Program-made: the position numbers and the translations under genes
Assembly: GCF_016429215.1 (NCBI RefSeq)
Contig: NZ_JAELUH010000012.1
Location: forward strand, 1-64,000
DNA: 64,000 bases
Direction: 5' to 3'
Source: Herbaspirillum sp. ASV7
GTDB lineage: Bacteria; Pseudomonadota; Gammaproteobacteria; Burkholderiales; Burkholderiaceae_D
Part shown: positions 9,011 through 18,125 of the stretch, in pieces
Layout: each line of letters begins with the position of its first letter
Position numbering within the stretch: the stretch's first letter is position 1
The notes under the pieces: generated by a model
What the model saw: the letters and a program-made list of their open reading frames with translations, nothing else
Databases searched by the model: none
What the model was told of the DNA's origin: nothing

Positions 9011-9418
9011 TCAGGCCCGGGGAGGACGACCTGCGCGGGGCAGGAAGGGGGGTTGCATGGCAGCATCGCTGCTCAGAGCGGGCGCCAGGCTGGAGGTTTG
9101 CGGCAGAATGGGCAGCGACTGGACCAGGACGGGCTCGTCACCGATACCTGCGTGCGTGGAGAAATCTTCGCCGCTGTCGGCATAACCTGCACCATCGTCA
9201 CCAGAGGACGCGGCGTCAGCCACGACGGACTGGCCGTGGTCGTCAGACGCAGCGGCGTCGGACAGGGAAACTGCCTTCGCTGCCACCTGATGAACGGCTA
9301 CCGCAGCGTGGGGCGCCGAGAAGTCGGTTGCGGCCATGGTGCTGGCGTACGTCAGCACCGCTGCAAATACTTGCACCGGTAACAGACAGATCAGCAACAG
9401 GACCCACAGACGTTTCAT
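9011..9418 (-). CDS. Small exported Ala/Asp-rich protein of unknown function
   Basis: The 135-residue product starts with a clear Sec signal peptide (MKRLWVLLLICLLPVQVFAA) and then is Ala-, Ser- and Asp-rich with several His, for example DAAASDDHGQSVVADAASSGDDGAG, and ends PPFLPRAGRPPRA. I do not recognise a domain. The size, signal peptide, scattered His/Asp and a C-terminal proline-arginine tail loosely resemble small periplasmic proteins found near metal-efflux genes (CzcI-like), but no efflux gene is next to it, so this is weak. The gaps on either side (8801-9010 and 9419-9704) show no other gene; the latter is AT-rich and probably holds divergent promoters for this gene and the response regulator. 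Confidence 0.55.
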   Translation of the reverse strand: MKRLWVLLLICLLPVQVFAAVLTYASTMAATDFSAPHAAVAVHQVAAKAVSLSDAAASDDHGQSVVADAASSGDDGAGYADSGEDFSTHAGIGDEPVLVQSLPILPQTSSLAPALSSDAAMQPPFLPRAGRPPRA

Positions 9419-9704
9419 CAGATATTCCAGTAATGACTGGCAGAAATTATAACAACAAAAATTGCGCTGGCAGCAAGTAAATCTTGCTGACGCTCCATAC
9501 TATAAGGCCTAAGCGTCATAGTTCAATGGCCAATACTGAATTGTTACATTTGGCCTCAAGGGCAGGCAGAGGTGTCCGGCAGCGGCGGCCATCAGGAGAT
9601 TCCTGATTTGCTTTGATATTTGAATTAGTGGAATATGAAGAAAAGCATCAAAATAATTCCACATTACGAGACAAGCAGGCGATTTCGCTCCCTGCCGCAC
9701 CCCT

Positions 9705-10415
9705 ATGCGCATCCTCCTTGCTGAAGACGACAGCGTGCTGGCCGACGGCCTGACCCGATCCCTGCGCCATTCCGGCTACGCTGCCGATTGCGTCAAAAAT
9801 GGTGTGGAAGCCGATTCGGCCCTCTCCACCCAGGACTTCGACCTGCTGATCCTGGACCTGGGCCTGCCCAAGATGTCGGGACTGGAAGTCCTGCGCCGCC
9901 TGCGCGCACGCAATTCGCGCCTGCCGGTGCTGATCCTGACTGCGGCCGACTCGGTCGAACAGCGCGTGCAAGGGCTGGACCTGGGAGCCGACGACTACAT
10001 GGCCAAACCCTTCGCCCTGTCCGAACTGGAAGCGCGCGTGCGCGCCCTGACCCGGCGCGGCGCCGGTGGCGGGCCTACCGTGATCAAGCATGGCCCGCTA
10101 TCCTATGACCAGGTCGGGCGCATCGCCTACATCGGTGAACAGATGCTGGAACTGTCGGCGCGGGAACTGGGCCTGCTGGAAGTATTATTGCAACGCACCG
10201 GGCGCCTGGTCTCCAAGGAGCAACTGGTGGACCACCTGTGCGAATGGGGAGAGGAAGTCAGCAACAATGCCATCGAGGTCTATGTCCATCGCCTGCGCAA
10301 GAAAATCGAGGTCGGCGGCGTGCGCATCGCGACCGTGCGCGGGCTGGGCTATTGCCTGGAAAAACTCCCCGACACCGGCAACGCGGCCATGGCCGCCGGC
10401 AACAACGCCGCCTGA
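9705..10415 (+). CDS. OmpR-family response regulator (TctD/QseB-like)
   Basis: This 236-residue transcription factor has a receiver domain (residues 1-115) with acidic residues in LLAEDDS, phospho-acceptor D51 (LLILDLGLPKMSGLEV) and the conserved Lys in DDYMAKPFALSELEARV, followed by a winged-helix DNA-binding domain (about 125-222) with LELSARELGLLEVLLQRTGRLVSKEQL and IEVYVHRLRKKIE. The cognate sensor kinase follows 44 bases downstream, and then a sodium:solute symporter pair, so it probably activates uptake of the symporter substrate. This resembles TctD-TctE control of tricarboxylate uptake, though the transporter class here is different. Confidence 0.92.
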   Translation: MRILLAEDDSVLADGLTRSLRHSGYAADCVKNGVEADSALSTQDFDLLILDLGLPKMSGLEVLRRLRARNSRLPVLILTAADSVEQRVQGLDLGADDYMAKPFALSELEARVRALTRRGAGGGPTVIKHGPLSYDQVGRIAYIGEQMLELSARELGLLEVLLQRTGRLVSKEQLVDHLCEWGEEVSNNAIEVYVHRLRKKIEVGGVRIATVRGLGYCLEKLPDTGNAAMAAGNNAA

Positions 10416-10459
10416 GGCGAGCTTGTTCCCTTCATGGCAGCAGGCAATGCGGGATCCTC

Positions 10460-12061
10460 ATGAGCAACAGTGATCCCGGCCAGTTCTCGCCTGGGTCGCC
10501 TGACATGCAGGGCGACGCACCGGCCTCGCCACCTCCCCCTACTGCGCCGCCGCGCAAGAAACGTCGCTCAGCCTTCGCCACGCAACCGGTCGAACGCATC
10601 CAGCGTTCGCTCTTCGGCGAGATCCTCGACTGGATGCTGGCCCCCCTGCTGCTGCTATGGCCGATGAGCATCGCCATCACCTACCTGATTGCGCAATCGA
10701 TCGCCAGCCAGCCCTTCGACCGCGCCCTGGAAGACAGCGTGACCGTGCTGGCCCAGCAGGTCAGCGAAATCAACGGCAAGGTGGTGGCGCGGCTGCCGGT
10801 CTCGGCGCGCGACCTGCTGCGTGCCGATGACATCGACAACATCTACTACAAGATCACCGGCCCGGCCGGCGAATTCATCGAGGGCGACTACGACATGTCG
10901 CAGCCCCCCGCCGACGAAGATCGCAGCATCATCGGCACGGTGCAGTTCCGCAATGACATCCTGCACGGCAGCGACGTGCGCATCGCCACCCTGCAGGTGG
11001 ACCTGCGCCGCAGCGCCGCCCAGCGCGCCGCTTCGGGCGAGCCACGATTGGCCACGGTGCAGGTCGGCGAGACCCTGGAAAAGCGCGCCCAGCTCGCCAA
11101 CGAGATCATCAAGGGCGTGATCCTGCCGCAGTTCGTCATCCTGCCGGTGGCGCTGGCGCTGGTCTGGTTCGCGCTCTCGCGTGGCCTCTCGCCGCTGTCG
11201 GAGTTGCAGCAGCGCATCCGCGCGCGCCGACCCGACGATCTCTCCCCGATCGACTCCGGCCAGGTCCCCGAGGAAATCTCGCCGCTGGTACGCTCCCTCA
11301 ACGACATGCTGGAGCGGCTCTCGCAGACCATCGCCATCCAGAAACGCTTCATCGCCGATGCCGCACACCAGATGAAGACCCCGCTGGCGGGCATGCGCAT
11401 GCAATCCGAACTGGCGTTGCGCCAGGACGACCAGGTCGACGTGCGACGCTCGCTGGAACAACTGGCCAAGAGTTCCGAAACCGCCACCCGCCTGGTCAAC
11501 CAGCTGCTCTCGCTGGCCCGCGCCGAGAACCAGCAGTCGCAGGCCGGCGGCATGGTGCCGGTGGAACTGAGCGAACTGGCGCGCGGCGTGGTGCAGGAGT
11601 GGGTGCCGACGTCTTTCACGCAGCGCATCGACCTGGGCTTCGAGCAACCGGGCCACCCCATCCTCATCAACGGCAACCCGGTCATGCTGCGCGAGCTGTT
11701 GTCCAACCTGCTGGACAATGCCATGCACTACACCCCGCACAACGGTCACGGCAGCGTCACCGTGCGCGCACGCACCGACGAGGGCGGCGGCCTGGCCATC
11801 CTGGAGGTGGAAGACAACGGCCCCGGCATTCCCGCGGCCGAGCGCGCCAACGTGTTCGAACGCTTCTACCGCATCCTCGGCACGCCCAGCACCGGTAGCG
11901 GCCTGGGCCTGGCCATCGTGCGCGAGATCGCGCAACAGCACGACGCCACCGTGGACATCCTCGACAATCCGCGCTGTACCGATCCCAAGTATCCGGGCAG
12001 CCTGTTTCGCGTGAGCTTTCGCATGATGCCGCGCACTCCCTTCTTCGACGACATCACCTGA
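10460..12061 (+). CDS. Sensor histidine kinase (TctE-like)
   Basis: The 533-residue inner-membrane kinase has a proline-rich cytoplasmic tail, a first membrane segment near residues 60-80 (MLAPLLLLWPMSIAITYLIAQ), a periplasmic sensor of the DUF-type 2CSK_N found in TctE/QseC relatives, and a second membrane segment near 220-240 (VILPQFVILPVALALVWFAL). A HAMP region, a phospho-acceptor box FIADAAHQMKTPLAG (H303) and an ATPase domain with LLDNAMHY, DNGPGIP and GSGLGLAIV follow. The start chosen follows the response-regulator stop closely; the frame is open upstream but only inside the preceding gene. The next gene starts one base after the stop, so kinase and transporter are co-transcribed. Confidence 0.9.
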   Translation: MSNSDPGQFSPGSPDMQGDAPASPPPPTAPPRKKRRSAFATQPVERIQRSLFGEILDWMLAPLLLLWPMSIAITYLIAQSIASQPFDRALEDSVTVLAQQVSEINGKVVARLPVSARDLLRADDIDNIYYKITGPAGEFIEGDYDMSQPPADEDRSIIGTVQFRNDILHGSDVRIATLQVDLRRSAAQRAASGEPRLATVQVGETLEKRAQLANEIIKGVILPQFVILPVALALVWFALSRGLSPLSELQQRIRARRPDDLSPIDSGQVPEEISPLVRSLNDMLERLSQTIAIQKRFIADAAHQMKTPLAGMRMQSELALRQDDQVDVRRSLEQLAKSSETATRLVNQLLSLARAENQQSQAGGMVPVELSELARGVVQEWVPTSFTQRIDLGFEQPGHPILINGNPVMLRELLSNLLDNAMHYTPHNGHGSVTVRARTDEGGGLAILEVEDNGPGIPAAERANVFERFYRILGTPSTGSGLGLAIVREIAQQHDATVDILDNPRCTDPKYPGSLFRVSFRMMPRTPFFDDIT

Positions 12062-12062
12062 C

Positions 12063-12332
12063 ATGGACCACGCCCCGCTTCCCCTCGATGCCGGCCACCA
12101 ATGGCACCGCATCCGCCGCATGACCGCCTGGCTGCTGGCGCTGTGGTTCTGCTCCACGTTCTTCTTCATCTACTTCGCCCGCGAGCTGGACCACATCCAC
12201 CTGTTCGGCTGGCCCATCCCGTTCTACATGGCGGCCCAGGGCATGCTGCTGATCTACCTGGCCATCGTGGTCATCTACATGCGTCGCATGCGGCGCATCG
12301 AACAACTGGTGCGTCGGGAACAGGGCGAGTAA
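12063..12332 (+). CDS. DUF4212 small subunit of sodium:solute symporter
   Basis: This 89-residue protein has two predicted membrane spans, around residues 20-40 (MTAWLLALWFCSTFFFIYFA) and 50-75 (IPFYMAAQGMLLIYLAIVVIYM), joined by the loop RELDHIHLFGWP and ended by an Arg-rich tail. This is the DUF4212 pattern. These proteins are almost always encoded directly before a large SSS-family symporter, as here with four bases between, and are thought to form a small partner subunit. The function of the small subunit is inferred from this conserved pairing only. Confidence 0.88.
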   Translation: MDHAPLPLDAGHQWHRIRRMTAWLLALWFCSTFFFIYFARELDHIHLFGWPIPFYMAAQGMLLIYLAIVVIYMRRMRRIEQLVRREQGE

Positions 12333-12336
12333 GGAC

Positions 12337-14388
12337 ATGGAAAGCAACCAGGATTTCTTCCGCCGCCTGTGCCGCTACTACGGCCTCTACACGCTGGGCT
12401 TCATCGCCTTCCTGTGCGTGCTGGCGATACTGGAACGCGAAGGCATGCCGCGCTCCTGGATCGGCTACCTGTTCCTGTTCGTCACCATCGGCCTGTACGC
12501 CGCCATCGGCGTGGTCTGCCGCACCTCCGACGTGCCCGAATACTACGTCGCCGGCCGGCGCGTGCCGCCGCTGTTCAATGGCATGGCCACCGCCGCCGAC
12601 TGGATCTCGGCGGCCACCTTCATCAGCCTGGCCGGCGGCCTCTACCTGCAGGGCTTCGACGGCCTGGCCTACATCCTCGGCTGGACCGGCGGCTACTGCC
12701 TGGTGGCGCTGCTGATCGCGCCCTACCTGCGCAAGTTCGGCCAGTACACCATCCCCGATTTCCTGGCCGCGCGCTATCCGGGCCGGCCGGGCGGCCATGG
12801 TGCCAACCTCATCCGCATCCTGGCGGTGGCAGCCACCATCCTCATCTCCTTCACCTACGTGGTGGCGCAGATCTATGGCGTGGGCCTGATCACCTCGCGC
12901 TTCACCGGCATCGATTTCTCCATCGGCATCTTCCTCGGTCTGGCCAGCATCCTGGTGTGCTCCTTCCTGGGCGGCATGCGCGCCATCACCTGGACCCAGG
13001 TGGCGCAGTACATCATCATCCTGTTCGCCTACCTGATCCCGGTGATCTGGCTCTCGGCCAAGCACACCACGGTGCCGGTGCCGCCGGTGGCCTACGGTGC
13101 GGTCTTGCCCAAGCTCAGTGCCATCGAGCATCGCCTGGAAGACGACCCCAAGGAAAAGGAAATCCGCCAGATCTTCCAGGCCCGCGCCGACGACTACGAG
13201 CAACGCCTCAAGACGCTCCCACAATCCTGGGTGGACGGTCGCATCGAGGCACAGAACCATACCGAAGAGGTCAGGCGCAATACCCACGCCTCACTGGCCG
13301 AGATCAAGGCGGCCAGCCGGCTCCTGTCCTCCTATCCGAAGTCGCCCGACGAAGCCGAACGCAAATGGAGCGAGGCCCGCGCCGCCAATCTGGCGCGTGC
13401 CCAGCCGCCGGTATCGCAGACCGAACCCTTCCCCGGGCGTGATCGCGAAAGCTCTGAGATCAAGCGCAACAACTTCCTGGCCCTGGTGTTCTGCCTGATG
13501 CTAGGGACGGCCGCCCTGCCGCACATCCTCATGCGCTACTACACCACGCCCACCGTGGCCGGCGCGCGCGTATCGGTGTTCTGGACGCTGTTCTTCATCA
13601 TGCTGATCTATCTCACCGTGCCGGCCCTGGCGGTACTGGTGAAATACGATATCTATACCTCGCTGGTGGGCAGCAGCTATAGCCACCTGCCGGACTGGGT
13701 GTACTACTGGGCCAACATGGACAAGGTCAATCCACTGGTCTCCATCACCGACCTCAATCACGACGGCCTGGTACAGCTGGGCGAGATTTCCATGGATGGC
13801 GACATCATCGTGCTGGCCATGCCAGAGATCGCCGGCCTGCCCTACTTCGTCTCCGGCCTGGTTGCTGCGGGCGGGCTGGCGGCTGCGCTGTCGACCGCCG
13901 ATGGCCTGCTGCTGACCATCTCCAACGCGCTCTCGCACGACATCTACTACAAGGTGGTCGATCCCAGCGCCTCCAGCCAGAAACGCGTGACCATCTCCAA
14001 GCTGCTGCTGCTGGTGGTGGCACTGCTGGCGGCCTATGCGGCCTCGCTCAAGCCGGGCGACATCCTCTCCATGGTGGGTGCGGCCTTCTCGCTGGCGGCG
14101 TCCACGCTCTTCCCGGTACTGGTGCTGGGAGTGTTCTGGAAACGCGCCAACCAGCCCGGCGCGATTGCCGGCATCCTGTGCGGCTTCCTCATGTGCGTGT
14201 ACTACATGCTGCACACCAACCCCACCTTCGGAGGCAGCGCGGCCGGGCAGTGGTTCCATATCGCATCGATCTCGGCGGGGGTGTTCGGCGTGCCGGTCGG
14301 CACGGCGGCCATGGTCATCGTCAGCCTGCTCACGCCGCCGCCCGATGAAGCCACCATGGCGTTGATCGATCACATCCGCACGCCGTAG
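12337..14388 (+). CDS. Sodium:solute symporter (SSS family, DUF4212-linked)
   Basis: A 683-residue inner-membrane transporter of the SSS (acetate/proline/pantothenate) superfamily with roughly 13 hydrophobic segments. Family hallmarks include PEYYVAGRRVPPLFNGMATAADWIS near residue 68, the GWTGGYCLVALLIAPYLRKFGQYTIPDFLAARY block and, later, GGLAAALSTADGLLLTISNALSHDIYYK. A hydrophilic, charged stretch of about 120 residues lies at roughly 255-375 between membrane segments; it is longer than in ActP-type proteins but is a feature of the DUF4212-linked subfamily. The substrate is unknown; short carboxylates are likely. Expression is probably set by the upstream two-component pair. Confidence 0.88.
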   Translation: MESNQDFFRRLCRYYGLYTLGFIAFLCVLAILEREGMPRSWIGYLFLFVTIGLYAAIGVVCRTSDVPEYYVAGRRVPPLFNGMATAADWISAATFISLAGGLYLQGFDGLAYILGWTGGYCLVALLIAPYLRKFGQYTIPDFLAARYPGRPGGHGANLIRILAVAATILISFTYVVAQIYGVGLITSRFTGIDFSIGIFLGLASILVCSFLGGMRAITWTQVAQYIIILFAYLIPVIWLSAKHTTVPVPPVAYGAVLPKLSAIEHRLEDDPKEKEIRQIFQARADDYEQRLKTLPQSWVDGRIEAQNHTEEVRRNTHASLAEIKAASRLLSSYPKSPDEAERKWSEARAANLARAQPPVSQTEPFPGRDRESSEIKRNNFLALVFCLMLGTAALPHILMRYYTTPTVAGARVSVFWTLFFIMLIYLTVPALAVLVKYDIYTSLVGSSYSHLPDWVYYWANMDKVNPLVSITDLNHDGLVQLGEISMDGDIIVLAMPEIAGLPYFVSGLVAAGGLAAALSTADGLLLTISNALSHDIYYKVVDPSASSQKRVTISKLLLLVVALLAAYAASLKPGDILSMVGAAFSLAASTLFPVLVLGVFWKRANQPGAIAGILCGFLMCVYYMLHTNPTFGGSAAGQWFHIASISAGVFGVPVGTAAMVIVSLLTPPPDEATMALIDHIRTP

Positions 14389-14412
14389 CCAGACAAGGAG
14401 AGCACATGACTC

Positions 14413-14506
14413 CCGTTCGGACTGGGTAGCCGCACGGCGGCGTATCGAAGGCGCGCACATCGGCACGTCTTCGATACGACCCTGCGGGTCTACTCAGTCC
14501 GAACGG
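14413..14506. repeat. REP-like composite palindrome, copy 1
   Basis: The outer arms (14413-14429 and 14490-14506) pair with one mismatch, and the inner arms CGTATCGAAG/CTTCGATACG (14441-14450 and 14469-14478) pair perfectly. Small GC hairpins (GCCGC acg GCGGC and GACCC tgc GGGTC) lie between the arms. A second copy with the same architecture and much shared sequence lies at 59206-59303. It separates two convergent genes and may act as a transcription barrier or a mobile REP/BIME-type element. Confidence 0.75.
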
Positions 14507-14514
14507 TTGGTGTT

Positions 14515-14559
14515 GTACTTGGTGTACTTGGTGTACTTGGTGTACTTGGCGTACCTGGT
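14515..14559. repeat. Five-copy 9-base tandem repeat
   Basis: Five successive units of GTACTTGGT, the last two with one change each (GTACTTGGC and GTACCTGGT), directly follow the REP-like palindrome and end just before the stop codon of the transglutaminase gene. No protein function is evident in this region. Confidence 0.85.
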
Positions 14560-14563
14560 GTGC

Positions 14564-15541
14564 TCAGATGGACAGTTGCAGGCCCTGAGCTTCCTCGCCG
14601 GGCAACACCGTCACGGCCACCTGCATGCTCTGCTGACCACCACCGATGAGCACGCCGCGCAGGGGCGAGATATCGAGGAAGTCACGTCCCCATCCCAGCG
14701 TGATATGGCTGGTATCGGGGAAGATGCCATTGGTCGGGTCGGCATCGATCCACACGCCCTCTGCGCCATCCACGCCCGGGCAATATACCGACACCCAGGC
14801 ATGCGACGCATCTGCGCCGATCAGGCGCGGCTGGCCGGGCGGCGGTTCGGTCAACAGATAGCCGCTGACATAGCGCGCCGCCAAGCCGATGGAGCGCAGG
14901 CAGGACAGCATCAGGTGGGCAAAATCCTGGCACACGCCGCGCCGGTTGACGAAGACCTCGGTGACCGGGGTGGACACGGTAGTCGCCGCCGGATCGAAGA
15001 CGAACTCTTCATGGATGCGCAACATCAGCGCCCGCACGCCCTCCACCACCGACATGCCGCGCGCAAAGCACTCGGCCGCATAGCGGATGAACTCGCGCTT
15101 GATGCGCACGTGCGAGGATTCGAACAGGAAATTGGAAGCCTCCAGCATGCCCGCCGGCATCGGCTGGCCACCGTGATAGGCCATCAGGACGGTGGCCTCG
15201 TCCCAGGCCAGCTCCGTCTGAGGCTGCCCGCGCGGCGTCAGCGCCACCCACGAATCGGCCTGCACGTTGAGGCTGGTGTGGTCGGTATCGAGCGAAAAGG
15301 CCTTGATGACGTTGCCGAAATTGTCTTCGTAGCTGCGCACCAGCTGCGGGGCCGGACCGATCTCGACGCTGTGCGACAGGCAATGCTGCCAGGGCAGCTC
15401 GCGTGGCGTCAGGTGCAGGACCTGATGCGACAGCCGCACCGGCAGCGCATACTGGTAGCGGGTCTGATGATGGATGCGATAGACCACGCGCTGGGCCTGC
15501 TCACGCGGCGCGGTCCTGGCGGGATTGCCGGCGACACTCAT
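14564..15541 (-). CDS. Transglutaminase-like cysteine peptidase/ligase domain protein
   Basis: A 325-residue cytoplasmic protein with an N-terminal bacterial transglutaminase N-domain (about residues 18-100, RIHHQTRYQYALPVRLSHQ) and a transglutaminase-like core. The catalytic triad is visible: C204 in NRRGVCQDFAHL, H247 in DASHAWVSVY and D268 in WIDADPTNG. Such proteins hydrolyse or transfer amide bonds. It ends a minus-strand operon with the ATP-grasp/alpha-E fusion (one base away) and a larger transglutaminase-DUF2126 protein, an association predicted from comparative genomics to make or process an unidentified peptide. No signal peptide is seen, so action in the cytoplasm is likely. Confidence 0.88.
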   Translation of the reverse strand: MSVAGNPARTAPREQAQRVVYRIHHQTRYQYALPVRLSHQVLHLTPRELPWQHCLSHSVEIGPAPQLVRSYEDNFGNVIKAFSLDTDHTSLNVQADSWVALTPRGQPQTELAWDEATVLMAYHGGQPMPAGMLEASNFLFESSHVRIKREFIRYAAECFARGMSVVEGVRALMLRIHEEFVFDPAATTVSTPVTEVFVNRRGVCQDFAHLMLSCLRSIGLAARYVSGYLLTEPPPGQPRLIGADASHAWVSVYCPGVDGAEGVWIDADPTNGIFPDTSHITLGWGRDFLDISPLRGVLIGGGQQSMQVAVTVLPGEEAQGLQLSI

Positions 15542-15542
15542 C

Positions 15543-18044
15543 TCAGACCCCCTGGCTGACCGGAGCGGTCAGCGGCGTGAAGTAGTGACGCGACAGATCG
15601 TCGGAGAGCATATAGCCACCGCTGACCGCATCGCGCATCAATTGCACCAGGCGCGCGTTCGCCGCTTCGGCATGGGGATGACCATGGGCAAAATCGGCCA
15701 GGTTCATCGCCTCCAGCTGACTGGTCAGGTGCGCCGGGATGCTCATGCTCAACAGGCCCAGTTGCTGCGCGATATCAGCCAGGTATTGGCGCAACATGCG
15801 GAACTGGTAAGCCATGCCATGGGGATTGCTGGCATCGAACACCAGCAGATGCAGCACCGGCAACCACTCGGGCGTGCGGCGATAGCGCACGCGATAGGTG
15901 ACGATGCTGCTGGCCGCCTCCAGCAGCCAGGACAGGGCTGCGGTCTGGCGCTGCGGCGGCAGCTGCAGGAAGTTCTCCAGCAGCAGCGCCATGTTGGCCA
16001 TGCGTTCGATATGTCGCCCCACCATCAGGAATTGCCAGCCGGCATCGCGCGTCATGTCATCGAGCGCATGACCGGCCAGCCCCGAACAGGCATCGATCAC
16101 ATTGCCCAGCACGTGCTGGGCCGCCGCTGGCGTATTGATGCGCTCTTGCACCATGGCCGGCATCTTGGTCAGGGCATGCCAGTTGTCCAGGGAGAGGTGC
16201 TCGCGCACCTGGTAGGCGGCATTGGCCAGCTGGCGCAGCTGCGTGGCCACGCTGACCGGCGCGGAAGGATCGACCACCGCCGCCTGCAGGCTCTGCTGCA
16301 GCCCGGTGATGGTCGGACGCGGATCGGACTTGGGCATCTGCACACCCAGCTGGGCGCAGATCCACGAGACACTGCCGAGCATGCCCCGGCTCTCGGTCTG
16401 GCCATCCATCGTGTATTGCAGCGTGGTGCGCAGCAATCGCGCAAGATTCTTGACGCGCTCCGAATAGCGCCCCATCCAGAACAGGTTCTCGCCGGAGTGC
16501 GACGAGACATCCACGGTCTCCCTGATCTGGGTGAGGTTTTCGGCACCATCCTGCGCATCCTCGGCACCGGCGGCCGCGACATCCTCGGCGCGCAGTACCC
16601 ACACATCCTTGCTGGTGCCGCCCTGCTGCATGGACACCACGTCGCGGCGCTGGCGCGGTGCCACCCGGGTCAGCCCGCCCGGCATGACCTGGTAGCCGCC
16701 CTCGCCATCGGCCACCGCGAACACGCGCAGGCTGATGGTGCGGTTCATCAGGCGATACTCGCCGCTGCGCGACATCACCGGCGCCTGCGACAGGCGCACC
16801 CACTCCTGGGCCGCATAGGCGTGCGGCTGCAGTTGCAGGCTCTCGATGAGACGACGGCGCGCGGCCCCCGTGACGGTATGGCCGAACACCGGCTGCATGC
16901 GCATCGAAGAAAAGGCCGGCACGATCACCAGGTCATCGAAATGCTCCAGGGTATAGTCCAGCGCCGGCTTCTCGCCGCACCACCAGGAGGCCACCGAGGG
17001 CAGCAGCAGCGCTTCGCCATAAAGCCGCTCATTGATGGCCGGCAGGAAACCATGCAGCGCCGTCGATTCCAGCACGCCACTGCCCAGCGAATTGGCGATG
17101 AGCACATTGCCCAGGCGCGCTGCCTGCGTCAGGCCCGGCACGCCCAGCGCGGAATCGGCACGCAGCTCCAGCGGATCGCAATAGTCGTCATCCATGCGGC
17201 GCAGGATGGCGTGCACGCGGCGCAAACCATTGAGCGTCTTCAGATAGACCTGCTCGCCGCGCACGGTCAGGTCGACCCCCTCCACCAGCGGGAAGCCCAG
17301 CGTATGCGCCAGGAAGGCATGTTCGGAATAGGTTTCGTTATACGGCCCCGGAGTCAGCAGCACGATCAGCGGCACCTCGCCCTGGGCCGGTGCCAGGCGC
17401 GTGAGCATGGCGCGCAGCGTATGGAAGTATCGGTGCGGCGACTCCACGTGCATGTCGCGCAGGGCTTCGGGCATGGCGCGCGCCATGATCTGGCGGTTCT
17501 GCAGCGCATAGCCGGTCCCGGACGGACCCTGGGTGCGATCCGACACCACCCACCAGGTGCCATCGGCCGAGCGCGCCAGGTCGATCGCATAGGCATGCAG
17601 GTGCACGCCACCCAGTGGCTGCCAGCCGTGGCAGGGCATCAGGTAGCCATGCTGGCCGAACACCAGCGCGGGCGGCAGCAGGCCCTCGGCAATGAGCGTC
17701 TGCGGGCCGTAGATGTCGGCCAGCAGGCCATTCATCAGGCGGGCGCGCTGGGCCACGGCGCGCTCCAGGAAATCCCACTCCTCGCCCGACACCAGGTGCG
17801 GCAGCAGGTCCAGCTCCCAGGGCCGATTGGCGCCCTTGGGATCGGCATAGACGTTGTAGGTCACGCCGTCCGATGCGATGGCATCGCGCACCTCGTTGGC
17901 GCGTCGGCGCAACATCTCCGGCGACAGATTTTCGAGCTGGTCGATCAGCGTTCGCCAGTGCGGGCGCAGGCGGCCGTCGGCCTGCAGCATCTCGTCGTAA
18001 CGATCGCTGCCGGACTGATAGCTTTCCAGAAAACGCTGGGACAT
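15543..18044 (-). CDS. Circularly permuted ATP-grasp / alpha-E domain fusion
   Basis: An 833-residue fusion of two families normally found as neighbours. Residues about 50-470 are a circularly permuted ATP-grasp (DUF404/DUF407), with WELDLLPHLVSGEEWDFLERAVAQRARLMN, VVSDRTQGPSGTGYALQNR and GALG-like ATP-site phrases such as NVLIANSLGSGVLES and MPGGLTRVA. Residues about 510-833 are an all-helical alpha-E (DUF403) domain starting NLFWMGRYSERVKNLARLL. The ATP-grasp part is predicted to ligate a carboxylate to an amine; alpha-E domains are of unknown role. A second, unfused pair of the same two families is encoded at 24.6-27.0 kb. It lies between two transglutaminase genes in one operon. Confidence 0.9.
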   Translation of the reverse strand: MSQRFLESYQSGSDRYDEMLQADGRLRPHWRTLIDQLENLSPEMLRRRANEVRDAIASDGVTYNVYADPKGANRPWELDLLPHLVSGEEWDFLERAVAQRARLMNGLLADIYGPQTLIAEGLLPPALVFGQHGYLMPCHGWQPLGGVHLHAYAIDLARSADGTWWVVSDRTQGPSGTGYALQNRQIMARAMPEALRDMHVESPHRYFHTLRAMLTRLAPAQGEVPLIVLLTPGPYNETYSEHAFLAHTLGFPLVEGVDLTVRGEQVYLKTLNGLRRVHAILRRMDDDYCDPLELRADSALGVPGLTQAARLGNVLIANSLGSGVLESTALHGFLPAINERLYGEALLLPSVASWWCGEKPALDYTLEHFDDLVIVPAFSSMRMQPVFGHTVTGAARRRLIESLQLQPHAYAAQEWVRLSQAPVMSRSGEYRLMNRTISLRVFAVADGEGGYQVMPGGLTRVAPRQRRDVVSMQQGGTSKDVWVLRAEDVAAAGAEDAQDGAENLTQIRETVDVSSHSGENLFWMGRYSERVKNLARLLRTTLQYTMDGQTESRGMLGSVSWICAQLGVQMPKSDPRPTITGLQQSLQAAVVDPSAPVSVATQLRQLANAAYQVREHLSLDNWHALTKMPAMVQERINTPAAAQHVLGNVIDACSGLAGHALDDMTRDAGWQFLMVGRHIERMANMALLLENFLQLPPQRQTAALSWLLEAASSIVTYRVRYRRTPEWLPVLHLLVFDASNPHGMAYQFRMLRQYLADIAQQLGLLSMSIPAHLTSQLEAMNLADFAHGHPHAEAANARLVQLMRDAVSGGYMLSDDLSRHYFTPLTAPVSQGV

Positions 18045-18125
18045 AAATGAAAGAGGGCCGCGCTGCCGTCCGCGCCAGTACGGGTGCGGACGGCAGCGGG
18101 CGGCATGGAGCCGCGCCCGGCTGAG

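Noticed and set aside
15525-18050. Long plus-strand frame of 841 codons opposite the ATP-grasp/alpha-E fusion
   Set aside because: It has the His/Arg/Gln-rich antisense composition, while the minus strand encodes recognised domains.
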